Shown here: positions 10,372 through 18,740 of the stretch, piece after piece
How the letters are laid out: the number at the start of each line of letters is the position of its first letter
Numbering within the stretch: position 1 is the stretch's first letter
Assembly: GCF_020386615.1 (NCBI RefSeq)
Contig: NZ_CP077769.1
Location: 1 to 64,000 of the forward strand
Direction of reading: 5' to 3'
Source of the DNA: Chitinophaga pendula
GTDB lineage: Bacteria; Bacteroidota; Bacteroidia; Chitinophagales; Chitinophagaceae
DNA length: 64,000 nucleotides
Program-made: the position numbers and the translations under genes
Notes under the pieces: generated by a model
The model's database searches: none
What the model was told of the DNA's origin: nothing
The model's input: the letters and a program-made list of their open reading frames with translations, nothing else

Positions 10372-10516
10372 ATATGTGGTAGTTCCATTGATCATAACAG
10401 ATGGCTGGATGAGGGAAGGGAAGGAATATATAAGGGGCCTGGTGTTGGCAGGGGTGGGGGTGGGGGAATATGCTGCATTCTGCCGGCAGGGATTGCCGTT
10501 ACTCATAATTTAGATT

Positions 10517-10545
10517 TTTGCCTTCCGTCATTTATATTAACTTTA
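10517..10545 (+). promoter_or_regulatory. Possible Bacteroidota-type promoter of the MacB/FtsX permease gene
   Basis: TTTG at 10517-10520 and TAACTTTA at 10538-10545, 17 bp apart, approximate the Bacteroidota consensus TTTG-N19-TAnnTTTG with one mismatch in the -7 box and a short spacer. The predicted transcription start lies just upstream of ATG 10563 and downstream of the in-frame ATG at 10518, which supports the later start. Confidence 0.4.
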
Positions 10546-10562
10546 CTTTTAACCCTTTAATT

Positions 10563-11849
10563 ATGCGATTCAGCGATATATTCTCCCTTGCATCCCGTTC
10601 TGTTAGCGCCAATCGTCTGCGTACCGGATTGACCGTTACTATCATAGCCCTGGGTATTATGGCCCTGGTAGGTATCCTCACTGCGATCGACAGTATCAAA
10701 GGTAGTATCTATACGAGTTTTGCCAGTATGGGTGCCAATAGCTTTGCTATCCGCAGCCGGGACCTGCAGGTGAATATGGGCGGTGGCGGTGGTGGGGAAG
10801 CTACCAAAGGTAACAACCGGACGACCCGGCGTAAAGTGAAGGCTTCTAATAAGAATAAACCCATCGCTTTCGCAGATGCGCGGGAGTTCAAAGAGCGGTT
10901 TGACTTTCCTGCCAAAGTCAGTGTGTCTTACCAGGGAACGGGCATCGCTACGGTATATCGTGGGGAGAAAAAGACGAACCCTAACGTGCAGGTGATCGGC
11001 GGGGATGAGAACTACCTGGCGATCTCCAACTATACACTGGATCAGGGAAGGGACCTCAATGAGGCCGATATCACTACTGGCCGTAATGTGGCAGTGCTGG
11101 GAACGGATGTAGCGAAAAAGCTGTTCGGGCAGAACATGAAAAATGTGCTGAACAGTACGGTCCGGGTGGGAAATGTACGTTACCGGGTGATCGGTGTGCT
11201 GGCATCCAAAGGCAGCAGCAGTATGATGAGTGCGGACAATGTGGTGATCACCAGTGTAAATAATACCCGTCGTATCTTCTCCAAACCAAATCCTACCTAC
11301 CAGTTATCGGTAGCGGTGAAAGATGTGAGCCAGATGGAAGCGGCAGTGGGTGAGGCGACAGGATTGTTCCGTATTATCCGTCACCTCAACCTCAACGAAG
11401 AAGATAACTTTACGGTAAGCAAGAGCGATAGTATTGCTGAAATGCTGTTCAATAACCTCCGGTATGTAACGACGGCTGCCTTTATCATCGGTATCATCAC
11501 TTTGCTGGGTTCTGCCATCGGGTTGATGAACATCATGCTGGTATCTGTAGCGGAGCGTACCCGGGAGATCGGGGTGACCAAAGCCCTGGGTGCTACCGGG
11601 CAGGTGATCCGCCGGCAGTTCGTATACGAAGCGATCATCATCAGTGTCACCGGTGGTGTACTGGGGGTATTCCTGGGGATGATCATCGGCAACCTGGTAT
11701 CTGTATTGCTCAGTTCTCCTTTTATTGTACCCTGGCTGTGGATATTTATGGGTATCATACTTTGCGCAGGTGTAGGACTGGTATCCGGTATCTACCCGGC
11801 GGTCAAAGCTTCCAAATTAGATCCAATCGTCGCACTGCGATATGAATAG
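10563..11849 (+). CDS. ABC transporter permease, MacB/FtsX family
   Basis: 428 aa from ATG 10563. An upstream in-frame ATG at 10518 would add 15 residues before the conserved start MRFSDIF and lies ahead of the likely promoter. Topology is that of MacB-like permeases: TM1 about residues 21-42, a periplasmic MacB_PCD-like domain of about 260 residues, then three C-terminal TM segments (about 303-327, 355-380, 391-412) carrying the FtsX signature with SVAERTREIGVTKALGA. A Gly-rich and then Lys/Arg-rich stretch (about residues 72-99) sits early in the periplasmic part. No ATPase (MacB/LolD-like) gene or membrane-fusion protein is adjacent, so its partner must be encoded elsewhere. Family members export peptides or lipoproteins, or act as mechanotransmitters. 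The substrate here is unknown. Confidence 0.9.
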   Translation: MRFSDIFSLASRSVSANRLRTGLTVTIIALGIMALVGILTAIDSIKGSIYTSFASMGANSFAIRSRDLQVNMGGGGGGEATKGNNRTTRRKVKASNKNKPIAFADAREFKERFDFPAKVSVSYQGTGIATVYRGEKKTNPNVQVIGGDENYLAISNYTLDQGRDLNEADITTGRNVAVLGTDVAKKLFGQNMKNVLNSTVRVGNVRYRVIGVLASKGSSSMMSADNVVITSVNNTRRIFSKPNPTYQLSVAVKDVSQMEAAVGEATGLFRIIRHLNLNEEDNFTVSKSDSIAEMLFNNLRYVTTAAFIIGIITLLGSAIGLMNIMLVSVAERTREIGVTKALGATGQVIRRQFVYEAIIISVTGGVLGVFLGMIIGNLVSVLLSSPFIVPWLWIFMGIILCAGVGLVSGIYPAVKASKLDPIVALRYE

Positions 11850-11908
11850 CGCTCACATTAATATTTAGCGGTCCCTATTGTACTTTACATAACTATTAGA
11901 TATTTTTA

Positions 11909-11933
11909 GAGATACCATGCTACATGGTATCTC
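11909..11933. promoter_or_regulatory. Perfect 11-bp inverted repeat upstream of the GntP-family gene
   Basis: GAGATACCATG (11909-11919) and CATGGTATCTC (11923-11933) are perfectly complementary around a 3-nt loop. There is no T run on either side, so it is not a standard intrinsic terminator for either strand. It lies 30 bp before ATG 11963, where it could be an operator or an mRNA hairpin in the leader. An in-frame ATG at 11924 falls inside the right arm, which argues against that start. Confidence 0.6.
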
Positions 11934-11962
11934 ATTTAACATGTTATGTAAAACCTTCCGGG

Positions 11963-13276
11963 ATGTCGTTATTAATAGTCTTCGCCGCTATTCTGGTGCT
12001 TGTATTCTTCGTTACCTACTGCAAGCTTAATACTTTTATTTCTTTCCTGCTGGTGTCTTTGTTGATGGGGCTGGCTTTGGGGATGGATATCAGCGCTATT
12101 ACGCAGTCGATACAGACTGGTATCGGGAAGACGCTGGGTTCCCTGATCATCATCATTGTATTTGGTAGTATGTTGGGTAAGCTGGTGGCCGAGAGTGGGG
12201 CTGCACAGCGTATTGCGACGGGGCTGATGAATGTGTTCGGCCGTCGTTATGTGCAGTGGTCGCTGATGCTGACAGGTTTCATCATCGGTATTCCTTTGTT
12301 CTATAATATCGGGTTTGTGCTGATGGTGCCGTTGATCTTTACGGTGGCATCCAGGACGGGGCTGCCGACGGTATACCTGGGTATCCCTATGTTGGCGGCA
12401 TTGTCGGTGACGCATGGTTATCTGCCACCGCATCCGTCGCCGACGGCATTGGTCGCTCAGTTTCATGCCAATATGGGGCTGACGCTGGTATACGGCATCC
12501 TGCTGGCGATACCGGCCATTGTGCTGGCCGGACCGGTGTTCTCCCGTTTCCTGCGTAACTACAAGCAGGCGCCGGGGGCGATGTTTACCACGGAGGCGTT
12601 GCCGGATGAGCAATTGCCTGGTATGACGGCCAGTATCTTTGCGGCACTGTTGCCGGTATTGCTGCTGGCATTGACGGCGCTGGCCAAGCTGGTGGTGGCG
12701 GCAGACCATCCGTTGTACAAGCTGGCCGGCTGGCTGGGAGAGCCAGTGATCGTGATGTTACTGGCGGTGCTGAATGCCATGTGGATATTAGGGCTGCGCC
12801 GCGGCATGTCGGTGAAGCGGGTGATGGGTATTACGGATGATGCGGTGAAAGATGTGGCGGTGATCATCCTGATCATCGGTGGTTCCGGTGCGCTGACGCA
12901 GATGCTGAATGACAGTAAGGTCAGTACGTATATTGCCTCCAGCCTGAGTGATCTGCATATGCACCCGTTGTTGCTGGCATGGGGTATTGCCGCGTTGATA
13001 CGTGTGAGTGTAGGATCGGCGACAGTAGCGGGATTGACGACGGCGGGTATTGTAGCGCCGCTGGTAGCTGCTACGGGTGTTAACCCTAACCTGATGGTAC
13101 TGGCTACGGGCGCGGGCAGCTTGATGTTCTCCCATGTTAATGACGCTGGTTTCTGGATGTTTAAGGAATACTTTAACTTGTCTGTGAAAGATACTATCAA
13201 GACCTGGTCTGTCATGGAAACGATCGTATCGGTAGTGGGGCTATTAGGCTGTTTGCTGTTAAGTATCTGGCTATAG
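11963..13276 (+). CDS. GntP-family permease (gluconate/D-serine transporter family)
   Basis: 437 aa from ATG 11963 (MSLLIVFAAIL). The in-frame ATG at 11924 lies inside a perfect hairpin and was not used. The protein is almost entirely hydrophobic, with a dozen or so predicted membrane segments and the conserved GntP segment HGYLPPHPSPTA in its first half. GntP proteins are inner-membrane symporters for gluconate, other sugar acids or D-serine (DsdX). The next genes encode RidA, a D-Thr aldolase/D-Ser dehydratase-like enzyme and an M19 dipeptidase, so a D-amino acid is a better guess than gluconate. No gluconate kinase or Entner-Doudoroff gene is nearby. Family assignment is firm; substrate is inference from neighbours. 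Confidence 0.9.
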   Translation: MSLLIVFAAILVLVFFVTYCKLNTFISFLLVSLLMGLALGMDISAITQSIQTGIGKTLGSLIIIIVFGSMLGKLVAESGAAQRIATGLMNVFGRRYVQWSLMLTGFIIGIPLFYNIGFVLMVPLIFTVASRTGLPTVYLGIPMLAALSVTHGYLPPHPSPTALVAQFHANMGLTLVYGILLAIPAIVLAGPVFSRFLRNYKQAPGAMFTTEALPDEQLPGMTASIFAALLPVLLLALTALAKLVVAADHPLYKLAGWLGEPVIVMLLAVLNAMWILGLRRGMSVKRVMGITDDAVKDVAVIILIIGGSGALTQMLNDSKVSTYIASSLSDLHMHPLLLAWGIAALIRVSVGSATVAGLTTAGIVAPLVAATGVNPNLMVLATGAGSLMFSHVNDAGFWMFKEYFNLSVKDTIKTWSVMETIVSVVGLLGCLLLSIWL

Positions 13277-13318
13277 TACGGCATTGTTCATTTGTTAAAT
13301 AATAAACGCTTCATAAAG

Positions 13319-13780
13319 ATGACACCAACAGAAAATTTCAAAGCATTAGGACTGAATCTGCCACCTGCCCCCTCTCCGCTGGGCGTGTATAAACCATTTC
13401 TGATAGACGGCAAGTATGTGTATGTATCCGGGCATGGTCCGGTGCAGGATGACAAGAGCCTGATCATAGGACGTATAGGCGATGATGTAGATATTGAGCA
13501 GGGTAAGCTAGCTGCGCGGCAGGTAGGGCTTACGATCCTGTCTACGCTGGTAACCAACCTGGGTAGCCTGGATAAGATCAAGCGGGTAGTAAAGGTATTG
13601 GGTATGGTGAACTGTACGCCTGACTTCGGCCGTCATCCCTATGTGATCAATGGCTGCAGCGAGTTGTTTGCCAAAGTATGGGGAGAGGAGAATGGCATTG
13701 GTGTGCGTAGTGCTGTGGGGATGGGTTCTTTACCGGATAACATCCCGGTGGAGATAGAGGCCTTATTTGAACTGGTATAA
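13319..13780 (+). CDS. RidA/YjgF-family imine deaminase
   Basis: 153 aa from ATG 13319; an ATG at 13292 would add nine residues without homology. RidA proteins hydrolyse reactive 2-aminoacrylate and related enamine/imine products of PLP enzymes. The active-site arginine is present (Arg130 in GVRSAVG, aligned with E. coli Arg105), as is the later VEIEALFEL strand (IEIEA in E. coli). The gene lies between a GntP-family transporter and a DSD1-like PLP enzyme. If that enzyme dehydrates D-serine, 2-aminoacrylate would be formed, and a RidA next door makes sense. A hairpin with a T-rich tail follows 9 bp after the stop. Confidence 0.88.
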   Translation: MTPTENFKALGLNLPPAPSPLGVYKPFLIDGKYVYVSGHGPVQDDKSLIIGRIGDDVDIEQGKLAARQVGLTILSTLVTNLGSLDKIKRVVKVLGMVNCTPDFGRHPYVINGCSELFAKVWGEENGIGVRSAVGMGSLPDNIPVEIEALFELV

Positions 13781-13788
13781 TCATTATC

Positions 13789-13820
13789 GGAGCAGCAGAC
13801 GCTGCTCCGTTTGTTTTTTT
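13789..13820 (+). terminator. Intrinsic terminator between ridA and the DSD1-like gene
   Basis: Stem GGAGCAGC (13789-13796) / GCTGCTCC (13801-13808) with a 4-nt loop is followed by GTTTGTTTTTTT. The next gene starts only 14 bp further on, so the two transcripts are either separated here or partly joined by read-through. Confidence 0.75.
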
Positions 13821-13833
13821 AATACGAACGGTT

Positions 13834-14940
13834 ATGGAATGGTATGAGATCAGTAATATAGACACGTTGGATACGCCGGCGCTGTTGGTATATCCGCAGC
13901 GGGTGGAAGAGAATATCCGGCTGTTAAAGACACAGATAGATGATGTAAGGAGATTGCGGGTGCATGTGAAAACGAACAAGACGGCGGAGGTGGTGCAGCT
14001 GTTGCTGGATGCCGGTATCACCAAGTTCAAGTGTGCGACGATCGCGGAGGCAGAGATGCTGGGGATGTTGAATGCACCGGATGTATTGCTGGCGTATCAG
14101 CCGGTGGGGCCTAAGGTAGGTCGGTTGCTGGCGCTGGCGGATCAGTATACGCAGACATCCTTTGGTTGCCTGGTGGATAATGAAGGCAGTGCGCGTGCAA
14201 TTGCGGATGCATTTGCGCTGGCGGGCGCTCCTGCGTTGCGGGTATGGGTAGACCTGAATATAGGCATGAATCGTACGGGTATTGTACCAGGTGATGCAGC
14301 TTTGGCTTTATATACATCGCTGCATCAGCTGGAGGGAATACAGGTAGCGGGTTTACATGCTTATGATGGTCATCTGCACGATGCGGACCTGGCCTTGCGA
14401 AAGGAAAAATGCGACGCTGCTTTTGGTACTGTAGCGGCGCTGGCGGAAGCGATCCGGGAGAAGGGATTACCTGCGCCGGTGATCACGGCCGGAGGTTCGC
14501 CTACTTTTCCTATACATGCCGGCAGGCAGGGGGTGGAATGCAGTCCCGGAACTTTTGTATTCTGGGATTGGGGATACGCACAGGGGCTGCCGGAGCAGCC
14601 ATTTCAATATGCAGCATTGCTGGGCACCCGGGTGATCTCTGTGATTAGCGATACGCTGATCTGTGTGGATCTGGGGCATAAGTCGGTGGCGGCAGAAAAT
14701 CCGCAGCCGAGGGTGCATTTCCTCAATGCACCGGCGGCTACGCCGGTGTCGCAGAGCGAAGAGCACCTGGTATTGCAGGTAGCAGACAGCAGGCAGTACC
14801 CGGTGGGCACCGTATTGTACGGAGTACCCAAACATATCTGTCCATCTGTAGCGCTGTATGATAAGGCGCATGTGATCGTGGATCATGTGTATGCGGAGGA
14901 TTGGGTGGTGATTGCGCGTGACAGGAGTATTTATCTATAG
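13834..14940 (+). CDS. D-threonine aldolase / D-serine dehydratase-like PLP enzyme (DSD1 family)
   Basis: 368 aa, fold-type III (alanine-racemase-like N-terminal barrel plus DSD1-like C-terminal domain). The PLP lysine is probably Lys46 in HVKTNK, the position of HxKTHK in family members. The divalent-metal ligands near the C terminus are visible as His334 and Cys336 in HICPS. The family contains D-threonine aldolases (glycine plus acetaldehyde) and eukaryotic-type D-serine dehydratases (pyruvate plus ammonia); sequence by eye cannot separate them. The neighbouring RidA favours a dehydratase-type reaction and the neighbouring GntP-family permease favours a D-amino-acid substrate. It is followed after 29 bp by the dipeptidase gene, probably in one transcript. 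Confidence 0.88.
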   Translation: MEWYEISNIDTLDTPALLVYPQRVEENIRLLKTQIDDVRRLRVHVKTNKTAEVVQLLLDAGITKFKCATIAEAEMLGMLNAPDVLLAYQPVGPKVGRLLALADQYTQTSFGCLVDNEGSARAIADAFALAGAPALRVWVDLNIGMNRTGIVPGDAALALYTSLHQLEGIQVAGLHAYDGHLHDADLALRKEKCDAAFGTVAALAEAIREKGLPAPVITAGGSPTFPIHAGRQGVECSPGTFVFWDWGYAQGLPEQPFQYAALLGTRVISVISDTLICVDLGHKSVAAENPQPRVHFLNAPAATPVSQSEEHLVLQVADSRQYPVGTVLYGVPKHICPSVALYDKAHVIVDHVYAEDWVVIARDRSIYL

Positions 14941-14969
14941 TTTTCACTTTATCTTATTAGTATCAGCTT

Positions 14970-16040
14970 ATGTTTATAATAGACGCTCACCTGGATCTGA
15001 GCATGAATGCCATGGAATGGAACCGTAACCTGCGGCTGGCGGTAGCAGATATCCGCCGGCGGGAGCAGGGGCAGACGGACAAGCCGGACCGGGAGAAGGG
15101 GGTGGTTAGTTTTCCGGAGTTAAGGAAAGGCAATATTGGATTGGTGGTAGCGACGCAGATCGCGCGATTTGTGGCGCCGGACAATCCGTTGCCGGGATGG
15201 TTCTCACCGGAGCAGGCTTGGGCGCAGACGCAGGGGCAGCTGGCCTGGTATAAGGCGATGGAAGCTGCCGGAGAGATGCGTGCGATCACTAACCTGGCGG
15301 AGTTAGAGCAGCACCTGGCGTTATGGCAGGACGGTACGCCTGCGGATACGAAGCCGATCGGGTATATCCTGAGCCTGGAGGGCGCTGACTCCATTGTGGA
15401 TGTGTCCTATCTGGAGGGGGCTTATAAGAATGGCCTGCGGGCTATAGGACCGGCACATTACGGCCCCGGACGTTATGCGCAAGGTACAGATGCCACCGGG
15501 CATATGGGACCTAAAGGACACGCCTTATTACGCGAAATGGAACGGTTAAATATCATCCTGGATGCGACCCATCTTTGTGACGATAGTTTCTGGGAGGCGC
15601 TGGATCATTTTGGCGGGCATGTATGGGCGAGTCATAACAACTGCCGGGCGCTGGTGAACCACAACCGTCAGTTCAGCGATGAGCAGATCAAGGCATTGAT
15701 CGCGAGAGGAGCGGTGATCGGCGGAGCGCTGGATGCCTGGATGATGGTGCCTAACTGGCAACGCGGAGTGTCGCAGCCGGAAGCGATGGGTTGTTCGCTG
15801 GATGTGATGGTAGATCACCTGGATCATATCTGTCAGCTGGCGGGTAATACCCTGCATATCGGTGTAGGATCTGACCTGGACGGTGCGTTTGGTAAGGAGC
15901 AGTGTCCATACGACCTCGAGACGATCGCCGACCTGCAAAAGCTATCGGCTTTACTGGAGAAACGCGGTTATACCCAGCAGGATGTGGAAAATGTCATGCA
16001 TGGTAACTGGTTGCGTTTTCTGCGCAAAGCCTGGGCCTAG
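14970..16040 (+). CDS. M19-family (renal-type) dipeptidase
   Basis: 356 aa with no signal peptide, so cytoplasmic. Zinc-site motifs of the M19 amidohydrolase family are visible: HLD at the N terminus (His7, Asp9), SLEGAD in the middle (bridging Glu), and the later ILDATH and VWASH histidines, followed by GVGSDLDGAFG. M19 enzymes hydrolyse dipeptides, often with a D-residue at the second position, and some act on other amides. Placed after a D-Thr aldolase/D-Ser dehydratase-like gene, a role in releasing D-amino acids from dipeptides is plausible. A hairpin terminator follows at 16066. Confidence 0.9.
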   Translation: MFIIDAHLDLSMNAMEWNRNLRLAVADIRRREQGQTDKPDREKGVVSFPELRKGNIGLVVATQIARFVAPDNPLPGWFSPEQAWAQTQGQLAWYKAMEAAGEMRAITNLAELEQHLALWQDGTPADTKPIGYILSLEGADSIVDVSYLEGAYKNGLRAIGPAHYGPGRYAQGTDATGHMGPKGHALLREMERLNIILDATHLCDDSFWEALDHFGGHVWASHNNCRALVNHNRQFSDEQIKALIARGAVIGGALDAWMMVPNWQRGVSQPEAMGCSLDVMVDHLDHICQLAGNTLHIGVGSDLDGAFGKEQCPYDLETIADLQKLSALLEKRGYTQQDVENVMHGNWLRFLRKAWA

Positions 16041-16064
16041 GGATGATAAAATGTATTATACGAG

Positions 16065-16100
16065 GAGCGGATCGTGCAGGGCATGGTCCGCTTTTCTTTT
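16065..16100 (+). terminator. Intrinsic terminator after the dipeptidase gene
   Basis: AGCGGA (16066-16071) pairs with TCCGCT (16087-16092) and is followed by TTTCTTTT. The stem is short and the loop large, so efficiency is uncertain. Confidence 0.6.
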
Positions 16101-16147
16101 GGCCGGTCTACGGCATGTTATTTGTGCCGGAAGGATAAACTCCTCAT

Positions 16148-17014
16148 ATGTGCCCCTCCGGTTTCCGCTATCTGCTCCTTTTAATAGCATCCGGTTTTTG
16201 TTGTGTTGGTTGTAATAAAGTTGGCCGTTTTGCTGTTGGTGCATCTCCTTTACAAGACAGTATACTGCTGGATCAGCCGTATGGTAATGATCCTGCGCAG
16301 CGGGTGGATGTGTACCTGCCGGAAGGCCGGGTTTCGTCGGAGACCTGTAGTATGGTGTTCATTCACGGGGGAGGGTGGACGACGGGGGATAAGCAGGATT
16401 TTACCGATGCGGTAAAGGAGTGGCGGCGGCGTTATCCTAAATATGCTTTCTTCAATATGAATTACCGGCTGGCTACTCCACGGGAACATCACTTCCCTTC
16501 TCAGGAGGAGGATATGCAGCTGATGATTGATTATATACGGCAGCACAGTGCTGCGTTTAATATTACTACCCGTAAGGTATTGCTGGGTGCCAGTGCAGGC
16601 GCGCACCTGGCAGCGTTACAAGCCTATAAGCACAATGACAGTGCGGATATTACGGGGATTATCTGTTTGTATGGCGCTTATGATATTTCCTCTTTATTTG
16701 CCGAAGGCACCCCTTATGTGCGTAACCTGGTGATGCAGCTGATGGGGGCTATGCCGGAGGAGATCCCGGTGAATTATGAGGATGCCAGTCCGGTGCACTA
16801 TGTAAATTCGAAGAGCCCGCCGACGTTGCTGATGCACGGTTCGGAGGATTCGGTGGCGCCGGTGACGAGTGCGCGGGCATTGGCCGCGAAATTGAAGGCA
16901 ATGCAGGTGCCGGTGCAGTATATTGAGTATAAGTATGGGCACGGTGTGCCGCCTGAGGCAGCGATCGGTGCGATCCAGCAAATGGGGGATTTCAATCTCC
17001 GGTACAACAAATAG
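16148..17014 (+). CDS. Alpha/beta-hydrolase (esterase/lipase-like) lipoprotein
   Basis: 288 aa. The N terminus is a lipoprotein signal with lipobox CVGC (Cys22). The hydrolase has the oxyanion motif HGGGW (residues 73-77), nucleophile elbow GASAG (147-151, Ser149), an acid in HGSEDSVAP and a final His in YGHGVPP, which together form a complete catalytic triad of the BD-FAE / hormone-sensitive-lipase-like group. Expected activity is hydrolysis of short acyl esters, for example on acetylated or feruloylated carbohydrates, at the cell envelope. It follows the D-amino-acid gene set but is separated from it by a probable terminator, so a shared role is not implied. Confidence 0.87.
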   Translation: MCPSGFRYLLLLIASGFCCVGCNKVGRFAVGASPLQDSILLDQPYGNDPAQRVDVYLPEGRVSSETCSMVFIHGGGWTTGDKQDFTDAVKEWRRRYPKYAFFNMNYRLATPREHHFPSQEEDMQLMIDYIRQHSAAFNITTRKVLLGASAGAHLAALQAYKHNDSADITGIICLYGAYDISSLFAEGTPYVRNLVMQLMGAMPEEIPVNYEDASPVHYVNSKSPPTLLMHGSEDSVAPVTSARALAAKLKAMQVPVQYIEYKYGHGVPPEAAIGAIQQMGDFNLRYNK

Positions 17015-17037
17015 TGCTGTCTTACAATAGTACTGTC

Positions 17038-17784
17038 TTATTGCATAACCATTTTCCTATAAGTTTTCCCGTCTTTAGTGTCCATTTCTGAGGTGATATA
17101 TTCTATCACCAAGGTTTTGTTGTCTATCCATTTAACGATGCCGGGCCCCCAGTTCTGCACTTCTTTACTACCTGCGTAGGTGAGTTTACCATTATGATGA
17201 CTGAATAGTTGGAATCCGTTGGGGATAAACCCTGCTTCTATGTCGCGGGCGGCGGAGAGCACCCATTTGCCATCGGGGGATACGGTAGGTTCGCCCCACA
17301 TATGGGTGGTATCGCCATTGTTGGTATCGACGAGGATGTAGTTATCATCTTCGAAGTAGAAGGCATGTATGCCTACTTTGTGGATCTGCGGATAGTGCCG
17401 GGAGTAGTGGTAGGTGCTGAATTGGTTTTCGGCGCTGTCGTTGACGATGGTGCGTGTTTTGTTATTAGCCAGTTGGAAGAGCAAGGTTTGTTCGTCGGTG
17501 CGTTTTACCAGGTTGGTTTGTGCCAGTTGTTGTGTTTCGGAGGTATCCGGGGTGGGGGTGGGATATTGATCGAAGGTTTGTTTGTCGGAAGGGTAGAGGA
17601 AGAAGGTGATGTTACCCATTTGGAGGGTATCCAGTGGCCGGGTAGCCAGGTTGGTGGTGGGAGTGGTACTGTTGCTGTTGCTGGCCAGGGAGTTTGTATT
17701 GGAGGTGGTATTGTTGTTATTGTTGCCGGTATTTGTACAGGCATAGCTGCAGGCGAGGCCAAGGGAGAGCAGGATATATTTCAT
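17038..17784 (-). CDS. Uncharacterised lipoprotein with Asn/Thr-rich linker
   Basis: 248 aa from the ATG at 17784 (MKYILLSLGLACSYAC). A longer in-frame extension to 17904 adds 40 residues with no signal-like character. Lipobox SYAC (Cys16) is followed by a low-complexity linker of Asn, Thr and Ser (about residues 18-50), then a globular part with beta-propeller-like phrases (EPTVSPDGKWVLSAARD, about residues 150-175). The domain resembles fragments of WD40/TolB-type propellers but I do not recognise the family. Function unknown. It lies about 90 bp downstream of the SUKH-like gene on the same strand. Confidence 0.72.
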   Translation of the reverse strand: MKYILLSLGLACSYACTNTGNNNNNTTSNTNSLASNSNSTTPTTNLATRPLDTLQMGNITFFLYPSDKQTFDQYPTPTPDTSETQQLAQTNLVKRTDEQTLLFQLANNKTRTIVNDSAENQFSTYHYSRHYPQIHKVGIHAFYFEDDNYILVDTNNGDTTHMWGEPTVSPDGKWVLSAARDIEAGFIPNGFQLFSHHNGKLTYAGSKEVQNWGPGIVKWIDNKTLVIEYITSEMDTKDGKTYRKMVMQ

Positions 17785-17872
17785 ATTGCTGGATTGCCGG
17801 GGAAAGGACCGGGGCGGACAAATGTACTCATTTCGTAATGTATATACCAGTGTTTGGTGTATAAATGCCGGA

Positions 17873-18547
17873 TTACAGGGATTTAATGAAGTCGAGGTTA
17901 CCATCCTGGAGGAAGCGGTAGGTACCGTTGGGGTCTGTGCAGGAGACGGTTATCTGTTGGCGGCGGCAATGTTGGCGGATGAAGGCGATGCAGTCGGCGC
18001 AGAGGGGGGATGGGACGGTATAGTGGGATTGGTGGGTGAGGGATAGTTGTTGAGCGGGATGCCGGAGGGTGAGGGATTGGGGGGAGGAGGTGATGGGAGG
18101 TAGTATGCGATGCCACCATTGGGGGGATTGGGTTTGGAAGCGGTATATCCAGCGTTCGACGGAGGCGTCGGCGCCGCAGGGGGCGATGCCCAGTGGAGTG
18201 AGGAGCCATACTTCGCCTTTGTGGGGGCCATGCAGGAGGAGTATCCAGAAGGTGTTACAGCCTTCGGCGGCGATGGCGATGTTGCCATAGGAGGCTTGAA
18301 GAAGTTGTTGTTGGAGGGCGGTGGTATCCAGGGGGAACAGGTGTTCGCGTTGGAAGGGGAATTCGAGTGGGAGTGTGTGGGTATATGGCAGTTGGGAACT
18401 ATGGTGGTGGCCATTGGCATGTAGGGGCAGGAGGCCATAGAAGGGGCCCTGGAAGGTATCCGGGTGTAGCAGCAGTTGCTGGTAGGCCGGAGGGATGGAG
18501 ACAGCATGTGTTTGTTCGAACACTGCTACATCAAGAGCTGTGGTCAT
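17873..18547 (-). CDS. SMI1/KNR4 (SUKH)-like protein
   Basis: 224 aa, cytoplasmic. The N-terminal half shows the SUKH pattern: an early IPPAYQQLLL helix (about residues 18-26), a central YGNIAIAAEGCNTFWILLL strand pair (about residues 97-115) and then HKGEVWLL. SUKH proteins are often immunity proteins against secreted toxins, but many stand alone with no known partner. No toxin gene is adjacent here. The C-terminal third (about residues 150-224), with CADC, is not recognised and could bind a metal. Family call is by eye only. Confidence 0.68.
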   Translation of the reverse strand: MTTALDVAVFEQTHAVSIPPAYQQLLLHPDTFQGPFYGLLPLHANGHHHSSQLPYTHTLPLEFPFQREHLFPLDTTALQQQLLQASYGNIAIAAEGCNTFWILLLHGPHKGEVWLLTPLGIAPCGADASVERWIYRFQTQSPQWWHRILPPITSSPQSLTLRHPAQQLSLTHQSHYTVPSPLCADCIAFIRQHCRRQQITVSCTDPNGTYRFLQDGNLDFIKSL

Positions 18548-18740
18548 TGTGGACGCTGTTGTAGTGTTGAATACGAGGGGGTACCGGCGCTTTTGCTGAT
18601 CGGGAGAAGCTGTTGTTACGAATGGTAGATCGATATTATCAAGTCCTGTCTGGCCCGGAGAAGCGAATGGTTACTGGTAAGATACGAGGTATTGGTATAG
18701 GAGGATTTTGGTGACAGTCGGTACAAGGGATTATTTAAAG

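Noticed and set aside
11924..11962. Earlier ATG for the GntP-family permease
   Set aside because: It lies inside a perfect hairpin and adds 13 polar residues before the first membrane segment.
11972..13284. Several long minus-strand frames over the GntP-family gene
   Set aside because: Translations are His/Arg/Gln-rich low-complexity strings typical of antisense reading of a hydrophobic membrane protein.
17785..17904. N-terminal extension of the lipoprotein at 17038-17784
   Set aside because: The lipoprotein signal begins at the internal ATG (17784); the extension would bury it.
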